Shown here: positions 49,589-59,264 of the stretch, in pieces | How positions within the stretch are numbered: the stretch's first letter is position 1 | How the letters are laid out: every line of letters starts with the position of its first letter | Assembly: GCA_964616825.1 (NCBI GenBank) | Contig: CAZTSX010000007.1 | Location: 68,089-132,088, forward strand | DNA: 64,000 nt | Direction: 5' to 3' | DNA from: QYOJ01 sp964616825 | Lineage (GTDB): Bacteria; Bacteroidota; Bacteroidia; Bacteroidales; FEN-979 | Program-made: the position numbers and the translations under genes | Notes under the pieces: generated by a model | Told to the model about the DNA's origin: nothing | Seen by the model: only the letters and a program-made list of their open reading frames with translations | The model's database searches: none

Positions 49589-49672
49589 AATTCAGGTTCA
49601 AGGTTTAATTATTCATTTGCTTCGTCACTACCTGCTTCACTACGTTCGCAGCTTCTGCTCCTTGCAATGACA
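49589..49672. repeat. Heptamer-like run plus expanded TTGCTTCGTC / GCAATGACA element
   Basis: AATTCAG, GTTCAAG, GTTTAAT at 49589-49609, then the dispersed element 49617-49672, which here has about 25 extra bases between TTGCTTCGTCACTAC and TTGCAATGACA. It fills the ccmC-ccmD gap. Confidence 0.75.
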
Positions 49673-49679
49673 ATTCTTG

Positions 49680-50372
49680 TTAGTTGATATTTTCTAGATT
49701 GTGTTTGATGAGCTTTATCCTTATCCGTAGATTCATAATCCAGAAGCCAAGCAGGATCCAGCCTGCCATAGCCGGATAAAAGACCGTACGGGTTGAGGGA
49801 GATAGATCCAGGGCCATAATTGGTGTCCCATCCTGGCCGGGGTGAATCGTTGAGCTGGACAATCGGGGGAGGATCAGCACGAAGACAATCCAGAGGATAA
49901 AGGCAAAAATATTATATACCGCTGCCACCTTGGCCCGCTTATGCCGATCATCGATTGATCCCCGGAGAATTACATATGCCAGGTAGACGAACATGCCAAC
50001 GGCGGCTCCATCCAGTTTCGGGTCTCTGACCCAAAAAGCGCCCCATGTATTTTTTGCCCAGATCGCCCCAGTGATCAATCCCAGGACACCAAACATCACT
50101 CCCACATTTACCGCTTCCACAGCAACCGCATCTTCTTTTTCACTAAATCCTCGCAGGTATCTCAAACTGAAAATAAAAGAGGTGATCAGCATGGCAAACA
50201 TCCCGAACCACATCCCCACGTGGTAGAATACATTCCGTAATGATCCGCCGATCATTGTCTCCGGAACCGGAACAATAAATCCATAGATCACTGCGTAAAG
50301 AAGCAGGATAAATGAGAGTGCTTTCCACCAGAGGCCTTTTACTAAACAATTCTTTGTCACTGTGATGTTCAA
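49680..50372 (-). CDS. ccmC: Cytochrome c biogenesis protein CcmC (heme handling, CcsA family)
   Basis: Integral-membrane protein of 230 residues with six helices that presents heme to CcmE. The tryptophan-rich motif reads WAKNTWGAFWVRDPKLDG (residues ~105-122) and the axial His candidate His51 is in RNVFYHVGMWFG. The length is typical. It sits between ccmB and ccmD with about 97-base gaps on each side, both filled with repeat-type DNA. Confidence 0.93.
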   Translation of the reverse strand: MNITVTKNCLVKGLWWKALSFILLLYAVIYGFIVPVPETMIGGSLRNVFYHVGMWFGMFAMLITSFIFSLRYLRGFSEKEDAVAVEAVNVGVMFGVLGLITGAIWAKNTWGAFWVRDPKLDGAAVGMFVYLAYVILRGSIDDRHKRAKVAAVYNIFAFILWIVFVLILPRLSSSTIHPGQDGTPIMALDLSPSTRTVFYPAMAGWILLGFWIMNLRIRIKLIKHNLENIN

Positions 50373-50380
50373 GTAATATG

Positions 50381-50432
50381 GAAATACAGTTGTTCGGAAA
50401 TACGGTTATTTGAAATACGAAATACGAAAAAT
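50381..50432. repeat. Heptamer array, GAAATAC type
   Basis: GAAATAC occurs at 50381, 50398, 50412 and 50419, the last two in tandem with GAAAAAT; inverted relatives (TATTTCCGTA, GTATTTC) follow to 50467. It fills the ccmB-ccmC gap. Confidence 0.7.
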
Positions 50433-50469
50433 CACTTATTTCCGTATGACTTAATTTCTGTATTTCAGC

Positions 50470-51129
50470 TTAGTCGCGCCAAAGATACGGAAATAATAGA
50501 TAGGCCAGAATGATGACAGCGATGTTTATGGTGAGCAGTATGATCAGCGGGCCGGAAGTGCCAGGCCATTCAGAGCTTGTCAGTGCAATCTTCGAAATCT
50601 TCATCAGAGTAAGGAGGAGAGGAAGAATGACAGGAAAGCTGAGGATCGCCATCAGGGAGAAATTGTTACTGGCACGTGACGCGATAGCTGCTACCATGGT
50701 GAGGATGGAGGATAAACCGAAACTTCCCAGGATCAATGTCAGCAGGAACAGTTCAATATTGACAACCTGGTTTCCCATCAGCAACAGAAACATCCCGAAA
50801 GAGAGAAGCGCCAGGATAGTCATCAGAAGCAGGTTGTAGAAGATTTTAGAGAGAACGACTGCCTGTGGGCTTACGATTGTATAATAATAGATATAACGGG
50901 CCGGATTCTCCTGCACGAAGCTTTTGCTGATCCCGTTTACCCCGACAAATAAAAGGATGATCCAGAACAGGGAGTTCCATGTCTCCTGAGTGATCACATT
51001 TTCAAATGCAAGGTAGGTAACAAAGATGGTTGAAAGGAGATAAAGCAGAATTCCGTTCAAAACGTACTTCTGCTTTAACTCCAGTTTAATATCCTTGCCA
51101 ATAAGGACTTTTATTTCTTTTAGCAGCAT
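50470..51129 (-). CDS. ccmB: Heme exporter membrane subunit CcmB
   Basis: Membrane subunit of the CcmAB ABC transporter, which drives release of heme-CcmE. The 219-residue protein has six hydrophobic helices and the family start LLKEIKVLIGKDIKLELKQK; FVQENPARYIYYYTIVSPQ and GSFGLSSILTMVAAIASRA are typical. The usual ATPase partner ccmA is not next to it in this window: upstream there is a terminator belonging to the propeller gene. Confidence 0.92.
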   Translation of the reverse strand: MLLKEIKVLIGKDIKLELKQKYVLNGILLYLLSTIFVTYLAFENVITQETWNSLFWIILLFVGVNGISKSFVQENPARYIYYYTIVSPQAVVLSKIFYNLLLMTILALLSFGMFLLLMGNQVVNIELFLLTLILGSFGLSSILTMVAAIASRASNNFSLMAILSFPVILPLLLTLMKISKIALTSSEWPGTSGPLIILLTINIAVIILAYLLFPYLWRD

Positions 51130-51160
51130 TTGTTATGAATCACGCTGCAAAGATAAACAT

Positions 51161-51190
51161 AAAAAAAAGGGGCTGAACAGATTCAGCCCC
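51161..51190 (-). terminator. Rho-independent terminator downstream of the propeller lipoprotein gene
   Basis: Perfect 9-bp stem (GGGGCTGAA / TTCAGCCCC) with a 4-base loop, followed on the minus strand by eight T. Confidence 0.93.
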
Positions 51191-51276
51191 AATATATTTA
51201 CTATGTCTCGTTCCTTCCGGTTTTCGTTCTTAACTCCACTGTCATTCCATTCCCGTGAAGTCAAGTCCAAGATTCA

Positions 51277-51354
51277 TTATTTCATTAATATTAACTTCTT
51301 CGTCTCTGCTGTTTTGCCGTTCACAATGAGATTGTAAAATACAATAACCGCTAA
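51277..51354 (-). pseudogene. In-frame remnant of a T9SS sorting-domain tail
   Basis: Directly after the propeller gene's TAA, and in the same frame, 25 codons read LAVIVFYNLIVNGKTAETKK followed by LILMK and TAA. This is the end of a T9SS type A sorting domain (compare IYFYxL...TKKxIL). The rest of the domain is missing. Confidence 0.65.
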
Positions 51355-53390
51355 TTACTGCCCATAACGCATTATTACTCCGTAATTACCGACCAGATAT
51401 ATATTGTTCTTGTCTGTTCCCCAAATACGGTTAGTCAGGTCACAATAAGGATACATGGGGCCAGAAAATGAAGAGCCGTTGTAACGGTAAACACCGCCGG
51501 CAGTTCCCAGAAAAACATTATTGCTTGCCGAAGCCCAGATCGCTTGTATAGACTTGCTAAAAGATCCAACCTCAGTCCAGCTGCCTCCACTATAAAGATA
51601 AAGTCTATAGGCAGAACCCGCACTGGTCCCTATATAAAGCCCGGTACCACTAAGATAAAACAGAGCATCAATATCAGTTATACTTGCACTGGGAAGAGTA
51701 ATCGATTCAAAAGTGCTTCCATCATAGAAATACAAGACAGGGATCATAGCGCCCAAGGGATCTTGCTTACCACTAAAATATACTTCGTTTGAAGATGCAC
51801 CAGAGACTCTAAGTAAGGTGTGATCGGGAAAAACCTTTAGTGTTGACCAAACCGAACCATCATAGTGCATAATCTGGCCAGAAATATTTGGCCACACACC
51901 CAGGCAATAACCGACTGCATAAACATCTGATGATGAACTGCCCCAGATGTCAAATAACGTCATGTCAGCTTCATAATCTATTGACCAGCTGGAGCCATCA
52001 AATTGCAACATCTGGCTGTTGTCGTCTTTTTCCGTTACAGCAAAAAAATGATCGCTGCCTTCTCCCCACATTCCCATGATATTATGAGTAGAACCGGTTT
52101 CAACCGGAGTTAGAGTGGTCCCGTTATAAGAAAAAACATTGGTTGATAAACTATTGGTTAGTTTTCTGCCGCCAAAATACATATTTGTAGCACTGGTCCC
52201 ATAAACCCCCATAAAAAATCCCCGGTACTCCCCCAGCTCCTCAGTCCAGCTGGAACCATTCTTGCGAAGTAAAATTCCCTTCTCCCCAGCAATCAACACA
52301 TTGCTGGAGCTGGTCCCCCAAATCCCATGATATTCCACCGCAGGAATATCANNNNNNNNNNNNNNNNNNNNNNNNNNNNNNNNNNNNNNNNNNNNNNNNN
52401 NNNNNNNNNNNNNNNNNNNNNNNNNNNNNNNNNNNNNNNNNNNNNNNNNNNCACATTGCTGGAGCTGGTCCCCCAAATCCCATGATATTCCACCGCAGGA
52501 ATATCAAAAGTCTGCTCCCAACTGCTGCCGTCATAATGAAAAATTGTCCCTTTACTCCCCACCACATAAATATCATTACTGGCACTCCCCCAAACTGCAT
52601 ATAATCCCGCGCCGGACGGCAAAGAGATATTACTAACCACTTCCCAGGTAGTGCCATCATAATGGTAGAGTCTATTGGTCCCCGAAGACGCTGTTGCATA
52701 AATATCATCAGCCGCAGTACCATAAATAGAACTAAACCAGACCCCGCTGTAAGTAACTTGTTTGGTCCAGCTTGACCCGTCATAAAAGTGGATCCCTCCA
52801 TCCATATCAACTGCATAAACATGATTGCCGTCAATTCCCCAAAGACCCCAAATATAGGCTTCAGAATCAATCTCCATAGTAGACCAACTAGTGCCATTGT
52901 AATGGCATATCGTACCAATCCCGCCGACAAAAATATCATCAGCTGAAAAACCGGCAATAGGGTTGAACTTCTGAGTAGGATCTGGATCAGTGTAAACAGT
53001 ACTAAAACTACCATTACTATATTTGCGAATATACTGGTCTGAACTTAATAGATATACAACATCCGGAGAGGGAGACCAGACATTAAAAAAAATTTCACTA
53101 GTTGAGGTCTCAATTGGCGACCAATTACTTCCGTTGTATTTTAATAAAGTGCCGCCCCCACCAACCGCAAAAATATTATTGCCCGAGGTTCCGTGGATAG
53201 AATAGATCATATTACCGCGCGTTAAACCGTTAAGAACTGTCCACTTGTTGTTTGTCGAGGGATCTACATCTGTCACCTTACAGCAACCATTTACCATCAA
53301 ACTGATCACAGTCAAAATGATCAGCATCATTCCGAGAACTAAATTTGTTTTTTTCCCCGATAAATCGGGATTAATCATAGATTTTAACAT
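51355..53390 (-). CDS. Lipoprotein with 14 propeller-type repeats (interrupted by an assembly gap)
   Basis: Surface or periplasmic lipoprotein (VISLMVNGC, lipid Cys ~36). The body consists of about 48-residue repeats with the pattern WG(T/S)SxxD(I/V)YxVG ... (I/L)xxYDGSSW. I count 14 across both sides of the 100-N gap, consistent with two seven-bladed beta-propellers. The bases flanking the N run are the same 55 bases twice; collapsing 155 bases joins both parts in frame as a 626-residue protein. The only promoter seen looks sigma70-like (TTGACA at 53453-53448, 17 bases, TTTATA), with AGAGAGG before the ATG, unlike its neighbours. Confidence 0.82.
52352..52451. other. Assembly gap of 100 N flanked by an exact 55-base duplication
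   Basis: 52297-52351 and 52452-52506 are identical. This is the signature of two contigs that overlap by 55 bases and were scaffolded without merging. Confidence 0.97.
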
Positions 53391-53466
53391 TTTATACCTC
53401 TCTTTTCGGTTTTTACTTTGTTGCTATAAATTTCATTTCTAATCTTTTGTCAATTTAATAAAATGA

Positions 53467-55317
53467 TTATTGGACCATCATCTTCTTCGTCACCTTCTCA
53501 TTGTTGAAGGTGATGGTGTAGAAGTAGATTCCGGGAGCCAATCCGCGTGTATCAACAGTAAAATAATAGTTCCCTGTGGCACAGGTTCCACGGTCGAAGT
53601 CCATCACTTCCTGTCCCATCATATTGGTCACCTCCATGCTGAGATTACCCGGTTGAGTCAAACTAACTTTCACTGAGGTTCTATCTACAACCGGATTGGG
53701 ATAGTTCTGAGAAACCCGGATCGTTGTCGTACCCCGTTTCTGATCGATCCCGATAGGAGTAAGGATATCAGTTTTGGAGGGTTGCATAAATTTGATGTTG
53801 TTATTACCGATCGCAACCTGGCCCTGAGCGCCCTGAGCGCCGTTTAGAGAGACTCCGGCAAGGTCATCTTCCTGGAAGACGAAGTAGAGGTAGTCATCGC
53901 TGTTCCACGATACACTGGGATATACACATTCACTCCAGGTGTAAAGGAAATCGCTAGTCAGGTCAACAATACTGGTTGTCCAGGAAATTCCGAAATCGGT
54001 TGAACCACGAGCGTAAATATGCCGTAGCATATAATTGTCCGGGTCCAGATTCATCGTCATCCCGGACCATATAACGAAAATATGGTTATTCTCATCCACA
54101 CAGATAGTCGGTTGGCTGGTCATGGAGTTATAGTAATAGGCAAGTTGCGTTGGATCTACATAGAACACATTTGTATCTGTGACCCATCCCATCATCGTTC
54201 CATCGGCATAAAGAGCATCCCAGTCCAATATATCCGGAAGCTGTGACATATCCTCATTCCAGTAAATCAGTCCATCCGAAAAGGGAACCCAGTACTTATT
54301 TCCCAGGTCATCGCCGCTGGCATACATAATTCCTGATGCAAGGTGGACTTTTCCTTCGTTATCGAGAGCCAGCGCCAATGTGCCGTCCGGAGCCAGGAAT
54401 GTGCCGGTTGTGTCTCCGCCCGCCCATAAGTTATAGGGGCATGGCCAGACGATGATCTTGTCCCAGGTCTCACCATTGTCAGTTGATTTCATGATAGCCA
54501 GGTCATGCCATGAATCACCAAAAGCAAATGCCAGTGTATCCCCTTTAGGTTGTGCCCAGCCATACATATCCGCTGAAAATCCAAGGTAATCGGCTGATGT
54601 CAAGCCATCAATCACCCGGTGTTCCATATCCCATGTAGCACCACCATCCAATGAACGGTAATATAACAGGGCAAGATCAAGATTCTGGTATATCGTGTAG
54701 GTAAGACAGATAATATGAATATACATGTTATCCGGTCCATTGGTAACCACACGGGGCCAGGAGATATCCACGGCTCCCACCGGACCGGGAAGAATCGCTT
54801 CGTTCCAGGGTCCTGTTCCTTTTGTTGCCCGGGTCATGATATACAATCCGTCGAGCATGTGGTGGTTAACCACAATCTCTCCATCGGGGCCCCATGGGGC
54901 ATACGATGGCCAACCCGATTTTGAAGATTCGATCCGGACGGATGGAGGGGTGCCCCAGGTGGTTCCATCGAAAAAGTTAGTACCTGTTCCACGGTCGGTG
55001 AAATCGTCCTGATGCGACAACATTGCACAAGCACCTACAGTTCCATCCGGAAAGAGGTTGATTCTGTTCTCATTGGATGCATTGGTTTGGAGGTCATAGC
55101 GGGTGATCATCAACACCTCATCCAGGGCGCTTTTACTGTTGGAAGCGGGATTGACAGGCAACTGGCCGATTCCGTTAACTCCTTTCTGGGAGAAGTTCGG
55201 CTTCAGCGCCTTGAAGTTTTTCATCTGGTGGCGTTTGGCACTTGAAACCTGTGCCTGCACACCAATTGCCATTGAAATAAGGCAGATAGAAATACAAAAT
55301 AGTGTGAATTTTCTCAT
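53467..55317 (-). CDS. T9SS-exported Asp-box protein, tandem paralogue 5 of 5 in transcription order
   Basis: Secreted protein of 616 residues: signal peptide to ~23 (AIGVQAQ), a body with Asp-box turns of the sialidase/BNR type (RSLDGGATWD, KSTDNGETWDKI, RGSTDFGISWTT), and a T9SS type A sorting domain from ~543 (SQNYPNPVVDRTSVKVSL to VTKKMMVQ). It is the most divergent of the five copies. Only 24 bases separate it from the next paralogue upstream, so these two are likely one transcript. A carbohydrate-related function is suggested by the fold but no catalytic residues can be named. Confidence 0.88.
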   Translation of the reverse strand: MRKFTLFCISICLISMAIGVQAQVSSAKRHQMKNFKALKPNFSQKGVNGIGQLPVNPASNSKSALDEVLMITRYDLQTNASNENRINLFPDGTVGACAMLSHQDDFTDRGTGTNFFDGTTWGTPPSVRIESSKSGWPSYAPWGPDGEIVVNHHMLDGLYIMTRATKGTGPWNEAILPGPVGAVDISWPRVVTNGPDNMYIHIICLTYTIYQNLDLALLYYRSLDGGATWDMEHRVIDGLTSADYLGFSADMYGWAQPKGDTLAFAFGDSWHDLAIMKSTDNGETWDKIIVWPCPYNLWAGGDTTGTFLAPDGTLALALDNEGKVHLASGIMYASGDDLGNKYWVPFSDGLIYWNEDMSQLPDILDWDALYADGTMMGWVTDTNVFYVDPTQLAYYYNSMTSQPTICVDENNHIFVIWSGMTMNLDPDNYMLRHIYARGSTDFGISWTTSIVDLTSDFLYTWSECVYPSVSWNSDDYLYFVFQEDDLAGVSLNGAQGAQGQVAIGNNNIKFMQPSKTDILTPIGIDQKRGTTTIRVSQNYPNPVVDRTSVKVSLTQPGNLSMEVTNMMGQEVMDFDRGTCATGNYYFTVDTRGLAPGIYFYTITFNNEKVTKKMMVQ

Positions 55318-55341
55318 ACGCTCTGTGTTTTTTTAACAAAT

Positions 55342-57207
55342 TTATTCGACAATCATTTTCCGGGTCTGAACCTGGTCGCCTACTTTCACCGAGATGAAAT
55401 AGACACCTTTATTCAAACCGGAAGCATCAATTACAAGCTGGTGATTTCCTGCACGTAGGATGCCACTATTTGTTTCCTGAACGTTCTGACCGAGGATCGA
55501 ATAGACATTCACGGTCACATCAGCTGCCTGGGCCAGTGTGAGTTTCATGGTTGTCAGGTCTTTCGCCGGATTCGGATAGTTCTGTGAAAGGTGGAATTTA
55601 ACCTCCTGACGGTCGTTGATACCTACGCCGGGAACAATGATATCAATTTTATTCGGTGTCAGGATCAGCATGTTATTGGTCGTGGCAGAAAGCTGGCCCT
55701 GTGAACCGTTCAATCCATTCAGGTAGATTCCTCCCTCGCCATCTTCCTGAATGATGATAAAGAGCTTGTCGTTGGAGGCTGAAGCAGCGCTTGGGTAAAC
55801 ACATTCGCTCCAGTTATAGAGGAAGTCGCCTGTAATGTCAACGATTGTATCCCGCCATGTAACGCCATTGTCGGTTGAAGCACGGGCATAGATGTGACGT
55901 AGCAGGTAGTTATTGACATCAAGCAGTTCTGTTACACCAGCCCACATAACAAAGATGTTATCATCCCCATCGATCACCATGGCTGGCATGCTGCTCATCG
56001 ACATGTAATAATAGGCCAGTTGAGTAGCGTCCGATCCCCAGACCGCAGCATCCTGCACTGATCCGACCCAATTCCCATTAGCTACCAACCAAGCCGAATC
56101 AAGTTCCTCGGGTAATTCCGGCATGTCTTCGTTCCAGTAAATGAGGCCATTCGTCCAGGGAAAATAATATTTTGCACCGGTTTCATCACCGTTGGCACGC
56201 TGCCTGCCAAATACGACATGGGCTTTCCCACTTGCATCGAGCCGGACTGCATTTGCCCCATCGGGACAATAAAAATTACCTGTTGTATCTCCACCGGCCC
56301 ACAGATCAAATGGACAATCCCAGATCAGTGTTTTAGTCCATGTATCTCCATTGTCGGTTGATTTCATGATGAACTGATCATACCAATTATCACCTGCTGT
56401 GAAGCAAATGGTATTCCCAACAGGTTCAGCCCAGCTGTAAGTATCTCCACCAAAAGCAAGGTAATCGGCAGAGGTCATACCATCCAGTTGAAGCCAACCG
56501 TCCCAGGTGACACCACCATCGAGTGAACGGTTGTATATGAGGGCGCCATCCAGGCCGTTCCAAACTGTACCTCCGTTGCCGGTAGGTCCGGTGACAGCGA
56601 TCAGATGTACATACATATTATCGGGTCCGTTGATGACCATTCTTGGCCAGTCCATTCCACTGGCTCCGGTCGGAGCCTGAAGAATGAGTTCTGTCCATGC
56701 CCCGGTACCTTTCACCGGTCGTGTATTGACATTCAACGGATAAACGGCTCCTCTGTGAGAGATCACAATCTCCCCGGTTGCGCCAACAGGTCCATAGTTT
56801 GGCCATCCGGAACGATCCACTTCAATTCGGGTAGTAGGTGGAGTGCCCCATAAGGTGCCGTCATAGTAGTTGTACCCGGCTCCCCGGTCGCTGAAAGAAG
56901 AGGATGACTCATGCGACATCGTGAATACAGCCCCCATCGTGCCATCTGTATGACGGAAGAGGCGGGGCTGGGTACTGCTGTTTGTCTGCAGGTCATAGAA
57001 TGTCCATCCGATGTTTGCATCATCGAGCGTACCCCTTGTGGAGACCACGGAGAAGGTCTGCTGTGCACCAACTACTGCGCCATCATGTTGAACGGTGACG
57101 TCAGGTACGGACACCTCGCTGTTCTTCTTTAAAGAAGAAGGTTTCAGTTGTGCAAAGCCGGTCATGACCATGCAACAAGCTGCTGTAAAAAGGAATAAAT
57201 GTTTCAT
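55342..57207 (-). CDS. T9SS-exported Asp-box protein, tandem paralogue 4 of 5
   Basis: A 621-residue paralogue with signal peptide MKHLFLFTAACC to GFAQ, Asp-boxes RSLDGGVTWDGW, KSTDNGDTWTKT and RASTDNGVTWRD, and the shared core phrases GPDNMYVHLIAVTGPTGNGG and WDCPFDLWAGGDTTGNFYC. The sorting domain starts at ~550 (SQNYPNPAKDLTTMKLTL) and ends TRKMIVE. It has its own TATTTTTG promoter 33 bases upstream. Of the five, this and the next three share near-identical block order. Confidence 0.9.
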   Translation of the reverse strand: MKHLFLFTAACCMVMTGFAQLKPSSLKKNSEVSVPDVTVQHDGAVVGAQQTFSVVSTRGTLDDANIGWTFYDLQTNSSTQPRLFRHTDGTMGAVFTMSHESSSSFSDRGAGYNYYDGTLWGTPPTTRIEVDRSGWPNYGPVGATGEIVISHRGAVYPLNVNTRPVKGTGAWTELILQAPTGASGMDWPRMVINGPDNMYVHLIAVTGPTGNGGTVWNGLDGALIYNRSLDGGVTWDGWLQLDGMTSADYLAFGGDTYSWAEPVGNTICFTAGDNWYDQFIMKSTDNGDTWTKTLIWDCPFDLWAGGDTTGNFYCPDGANAVRLDASGKAHVVFGRQRANGDETGAKYYFPWTNGLIYWNEDMPELPEELDSAWLVANGNWVGSVQDAAVWGSDATQLAYYYMSMSSMPAMVIDGDDNIFVMWAGVTELLDVNNYLLRHIYARASTDNGVTWRDTIVDITGDFLYNWSECVYPSAASASNDKLFIIIQEDGEGGIYLNGLNGSQGQLSATTNNMLILTPNKIDIIVPGVGINDRQEVKFHLSQNYPNPAKDLTTMKLTLAQAADVTVNVYSILGQNVQETNSGILRAGNHQLVIDASGLNKGVYFISVKVGDQVQTRKMIVE

Positions 57208-57240
57208 AGCATATTGATTTAATTAATTGATTTGGTATGA

Positions 57241-57248
57241 CAAAAATA
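57241..57248 (-). promoter_or_regulatory. -7 promoter element (TATTTTTG) for paralogue 4
   Basis: Perfect TAnnTTTG on the minus strand, 33 bases before the ATG at 57207. Confidence 0.6.
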
Positions 57249-57300
57249 AGTATTTATCGAATAGTTCATCCGTTTTATCGAATGACGTTATCATAACAGG

Positions 57301-59151
57301 CTAATTAACAATCATTTTCTTCGTTACAGATTGCTGATCCACCCGGACCGTATAAAAATAGATCCCCTTGCTGAAACTGGTTCCGTCAATTACAAATTTA
57401 TAGGTGCCGGTATTGACATCTCCTTTCCGAATCTCAACGATCTTTTGACCAACCAGGGAGCAAATTTCCAGTGAGAGAATTCCCTGTTGCGATAGCTTTA
57501 CATCAATTGCTGTCTGACTGGTTACCGGGTTGGGGTAGTTCTGTGATACCTCAAATGGTGTAGCCTTTTTTTCATTGATAGCCACATAGAAATCGCTTTT
57601 ATCCACTGACACAACAATCTGATTATTTTGCGTGATCGCCACCTGACCCTGTGCCCCCTGCGATCCGTAGAACTCAAGTCCTGCTTCCGGATCTTCCTGC
57701 ATGATAAAATGAATCTCATCAGTGCTGTTTTTCGCTGCATAGGGGAATACACATTCACTCCAGGTGTAAAGGAAATCACCTGTGAGATCCAAGGTGTTCC
57801 ACCAACTCGACCCACCATCATCTGACATCCTTCCAAATACATGCCGTAACATGTAGTTATTGATATCTAACAAGGTCGTTACCTCATCCCACACGCAAAA
57901 AATTAATCCGCCCTCATCGATAATGAGATTCGGGTGGCTGGTCATAGAGTTGTAGTAATAGGCCAGTTGAGTGGCATTCATTCCCCATACTGCGGGATCC
58001 GTCACCCATCCAATTAAATTCCCATTTGTCATCAACCAGGCCGAGTCAAGTTCCTCGGGAAGTTCCGGCATGTCTTCGTTCCAGTATACTACTCCTTGGG
58101 TAAATGGATACCAGTATTTTCCTCCGGCTTCATCTCCACTGGCCCGTTGCCGCCCGAAAGCCAGATGTGCTTTCCCGGTTTCGTCGAGCGCTAATGAATT
58201 CGATCCATCCGGACAAAAGAAAGCTCCCGTGGTATCACCTCCTGTCCAGAAAGTAAACGGGCAGGGCCAAACGGTTGTTTTGGTCCAGGTATCTCCGTTG
58301 TCGGTCGATTTCATGATGAACTGATCATACCAGTTATCACCGGTGGCAAAGCAAAGAATATCTCCCTGCGGCTCAGCCCATGTGTATGAATCAGCAGCGA
58401 AAGCCATAAAATCGGCTGATGTCATGCCATCAAGCAGTTCCCATCCATCCCAGGTTGCTCCTCCGTCTAATGAGCGATTGTAAACCAGGGCTCCATCCAG
58501 GTCGTTCCAAACTACACCGCCGTTTCCGGTAGGTGCAGTCAGGCAGATAATATGAACATTCATATGATCGGTGCCATTTGTCACCATACGGGGCCAGAGC
58601 ATGCCGCTGGCGCCTGTTGGCGGATATAGTTCAGTCTGTGTCCAGGCGCCTGTTCCTCTGGTTTCCCGTGTGCTGATGATTAACGGTGTGGTACCGCTCT
58701 GATGGGCTACGACGATCTCGCCATTGGGTCCCCATGGTGCATACGAGGGCCAGCCGGTTCGTACGGTTTCAATCCGTGCGGAGGGCTGGGGTCCCCAGGC
58801 AGCTCCGTCGTAATAGTTATAGCCGGTTCCCCGGTCGGTAAAGTTCTCCAGATGTGCCATGGTTGCGATGCCTCCCATAGTACCTTCTGACGGATAGAAG
58901 TAAAGTCGGTTCTCTACGGAAGAGTTTGTCTGCAGATCATAGACCGACATCATCAGTGTCGGATCTTGAAGAGTTGATTTCGCAGAAACAGTTGTATTGG
59001 GATTTATCAGGCCGATACGGGTCCCGTCACCCTGAATAACATTCTGTTTAACTTTAAATCCGGAATTGGGTTTATTGGATACAGGGTTCACCTGGGCAAC
59101 AGAACTTATTACTATTCCTATTGCCACAACAATACATAAAAATCTGTTCAT
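57301..59151 (-). CDS. T9SS-exported Asp-box protein, tandem paralogue 3 of 5
   Basis: A 616-residue paralogue: signal peptide to ~19 (VISSVAQ), YDLQTNSSVENRLYFYPSEG near residue 70, Asp-boxes RSLDGGATWDGW, KSTDNGDTWTKT and RMSDDGGSSWWN, and the core WPCPFTFWTGGDTTGAFFC. The sorting domain runs from SQNYPNPVTSQTAIDVKL to VTKKMIVN. A terminator for the previous gene and a promoter element lie just upstream, so it is probably transcribed on its own. Confidence 0.9.
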   Translation of the reverse strand: MNRFLCIVVAIGIVISSVAQVNPVSNKPNSGFKVKQNVIQGDGTRIGLINPNTTVSAKSTLQDPTLMMSVYDLQTNSSVENRLYFYPSEGTMGGIATMAHLENFTDRGTGYNYYDGAAWGPQPSARIETVRTGWPSYAPWGPNGEIVVAHQSGTTPLIISTRETRGTGAWTQTELYPPTGASGMLWPRMVTNGTDHMNVHIICLTAPTGNGGVVWNDLDGALVYNRSLDGGATWDGWELLDGMTSADFMAFAADSYTWAEPQGDILCFATGDNWYDQFIMKSTDNGDTWTKTTVWPCPFTFWTGGDTTGAFFCPDGSNSLALDETGKAHLAFGRQRASGDEAGGKYWYPFTQGVVYWNEDMPELPEELDSAWLMTNGNLIGWVTDPAVWGMNATQLAYYYNSMTSHPNLIIDEGGLIFCVWDEVTTLLDINNYMLRHVFGRMSDDGGSSWWNTLDLTGDFLYTWSECVFPYAAKNSTDEIHFIMQEDPEAGLEFYGSQGAQGQVAITQNNQIVVSVDKSDFYVAINEKKATPFEVSQNYPNPVTSQTAIDVKLSQQGILSLEICSLVGQKIVEIRKGDVNTGTYKFVIDGTSFSKGIYFYTVRVDQQSVTKKMIVN

Positions 59152-59165
59152 AGCTGTTTTTTTTT

Positions 59166-59173
59166 CAAAAATA
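59166..59173 (-). promoter_or_regulatory. -7 promoter element (TATTTTTG) for paralogue 3
   Basis: Perfect TAnnTTTG on the minus strand, 14 bases before the ATG at 59151; the short leader lowers confidence. Confidence 0.45.
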
Positions 59174-59174
59174 C

Positions 59175-59221
59175 AAAAAAAATAAAAGAGGCTGCCTCAG
59201 AACAAAAGACAGCCTCTTTTA
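59175..59221 (-). terminator. Rho-independent terminator after paralogue 2
   Basis: Perfect 12-bp stem (TAAAAGAGGCTG / CAGCCTCTTTTA), 15-base loop, then eight T on the minus strand. Confidence 0.9.
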
Positions 59222-59264
59222 ATAATGGTTGCGGATGATCAACACATAATCTCTCCGGGAGATC

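Noticed and set aside
52349..53014. Separate open frame on the minus strand abutting the N run
   Set aside because: It is a shadow frame of the propeller gene; the real frame has the lipobox and the WG-repeat pattern.
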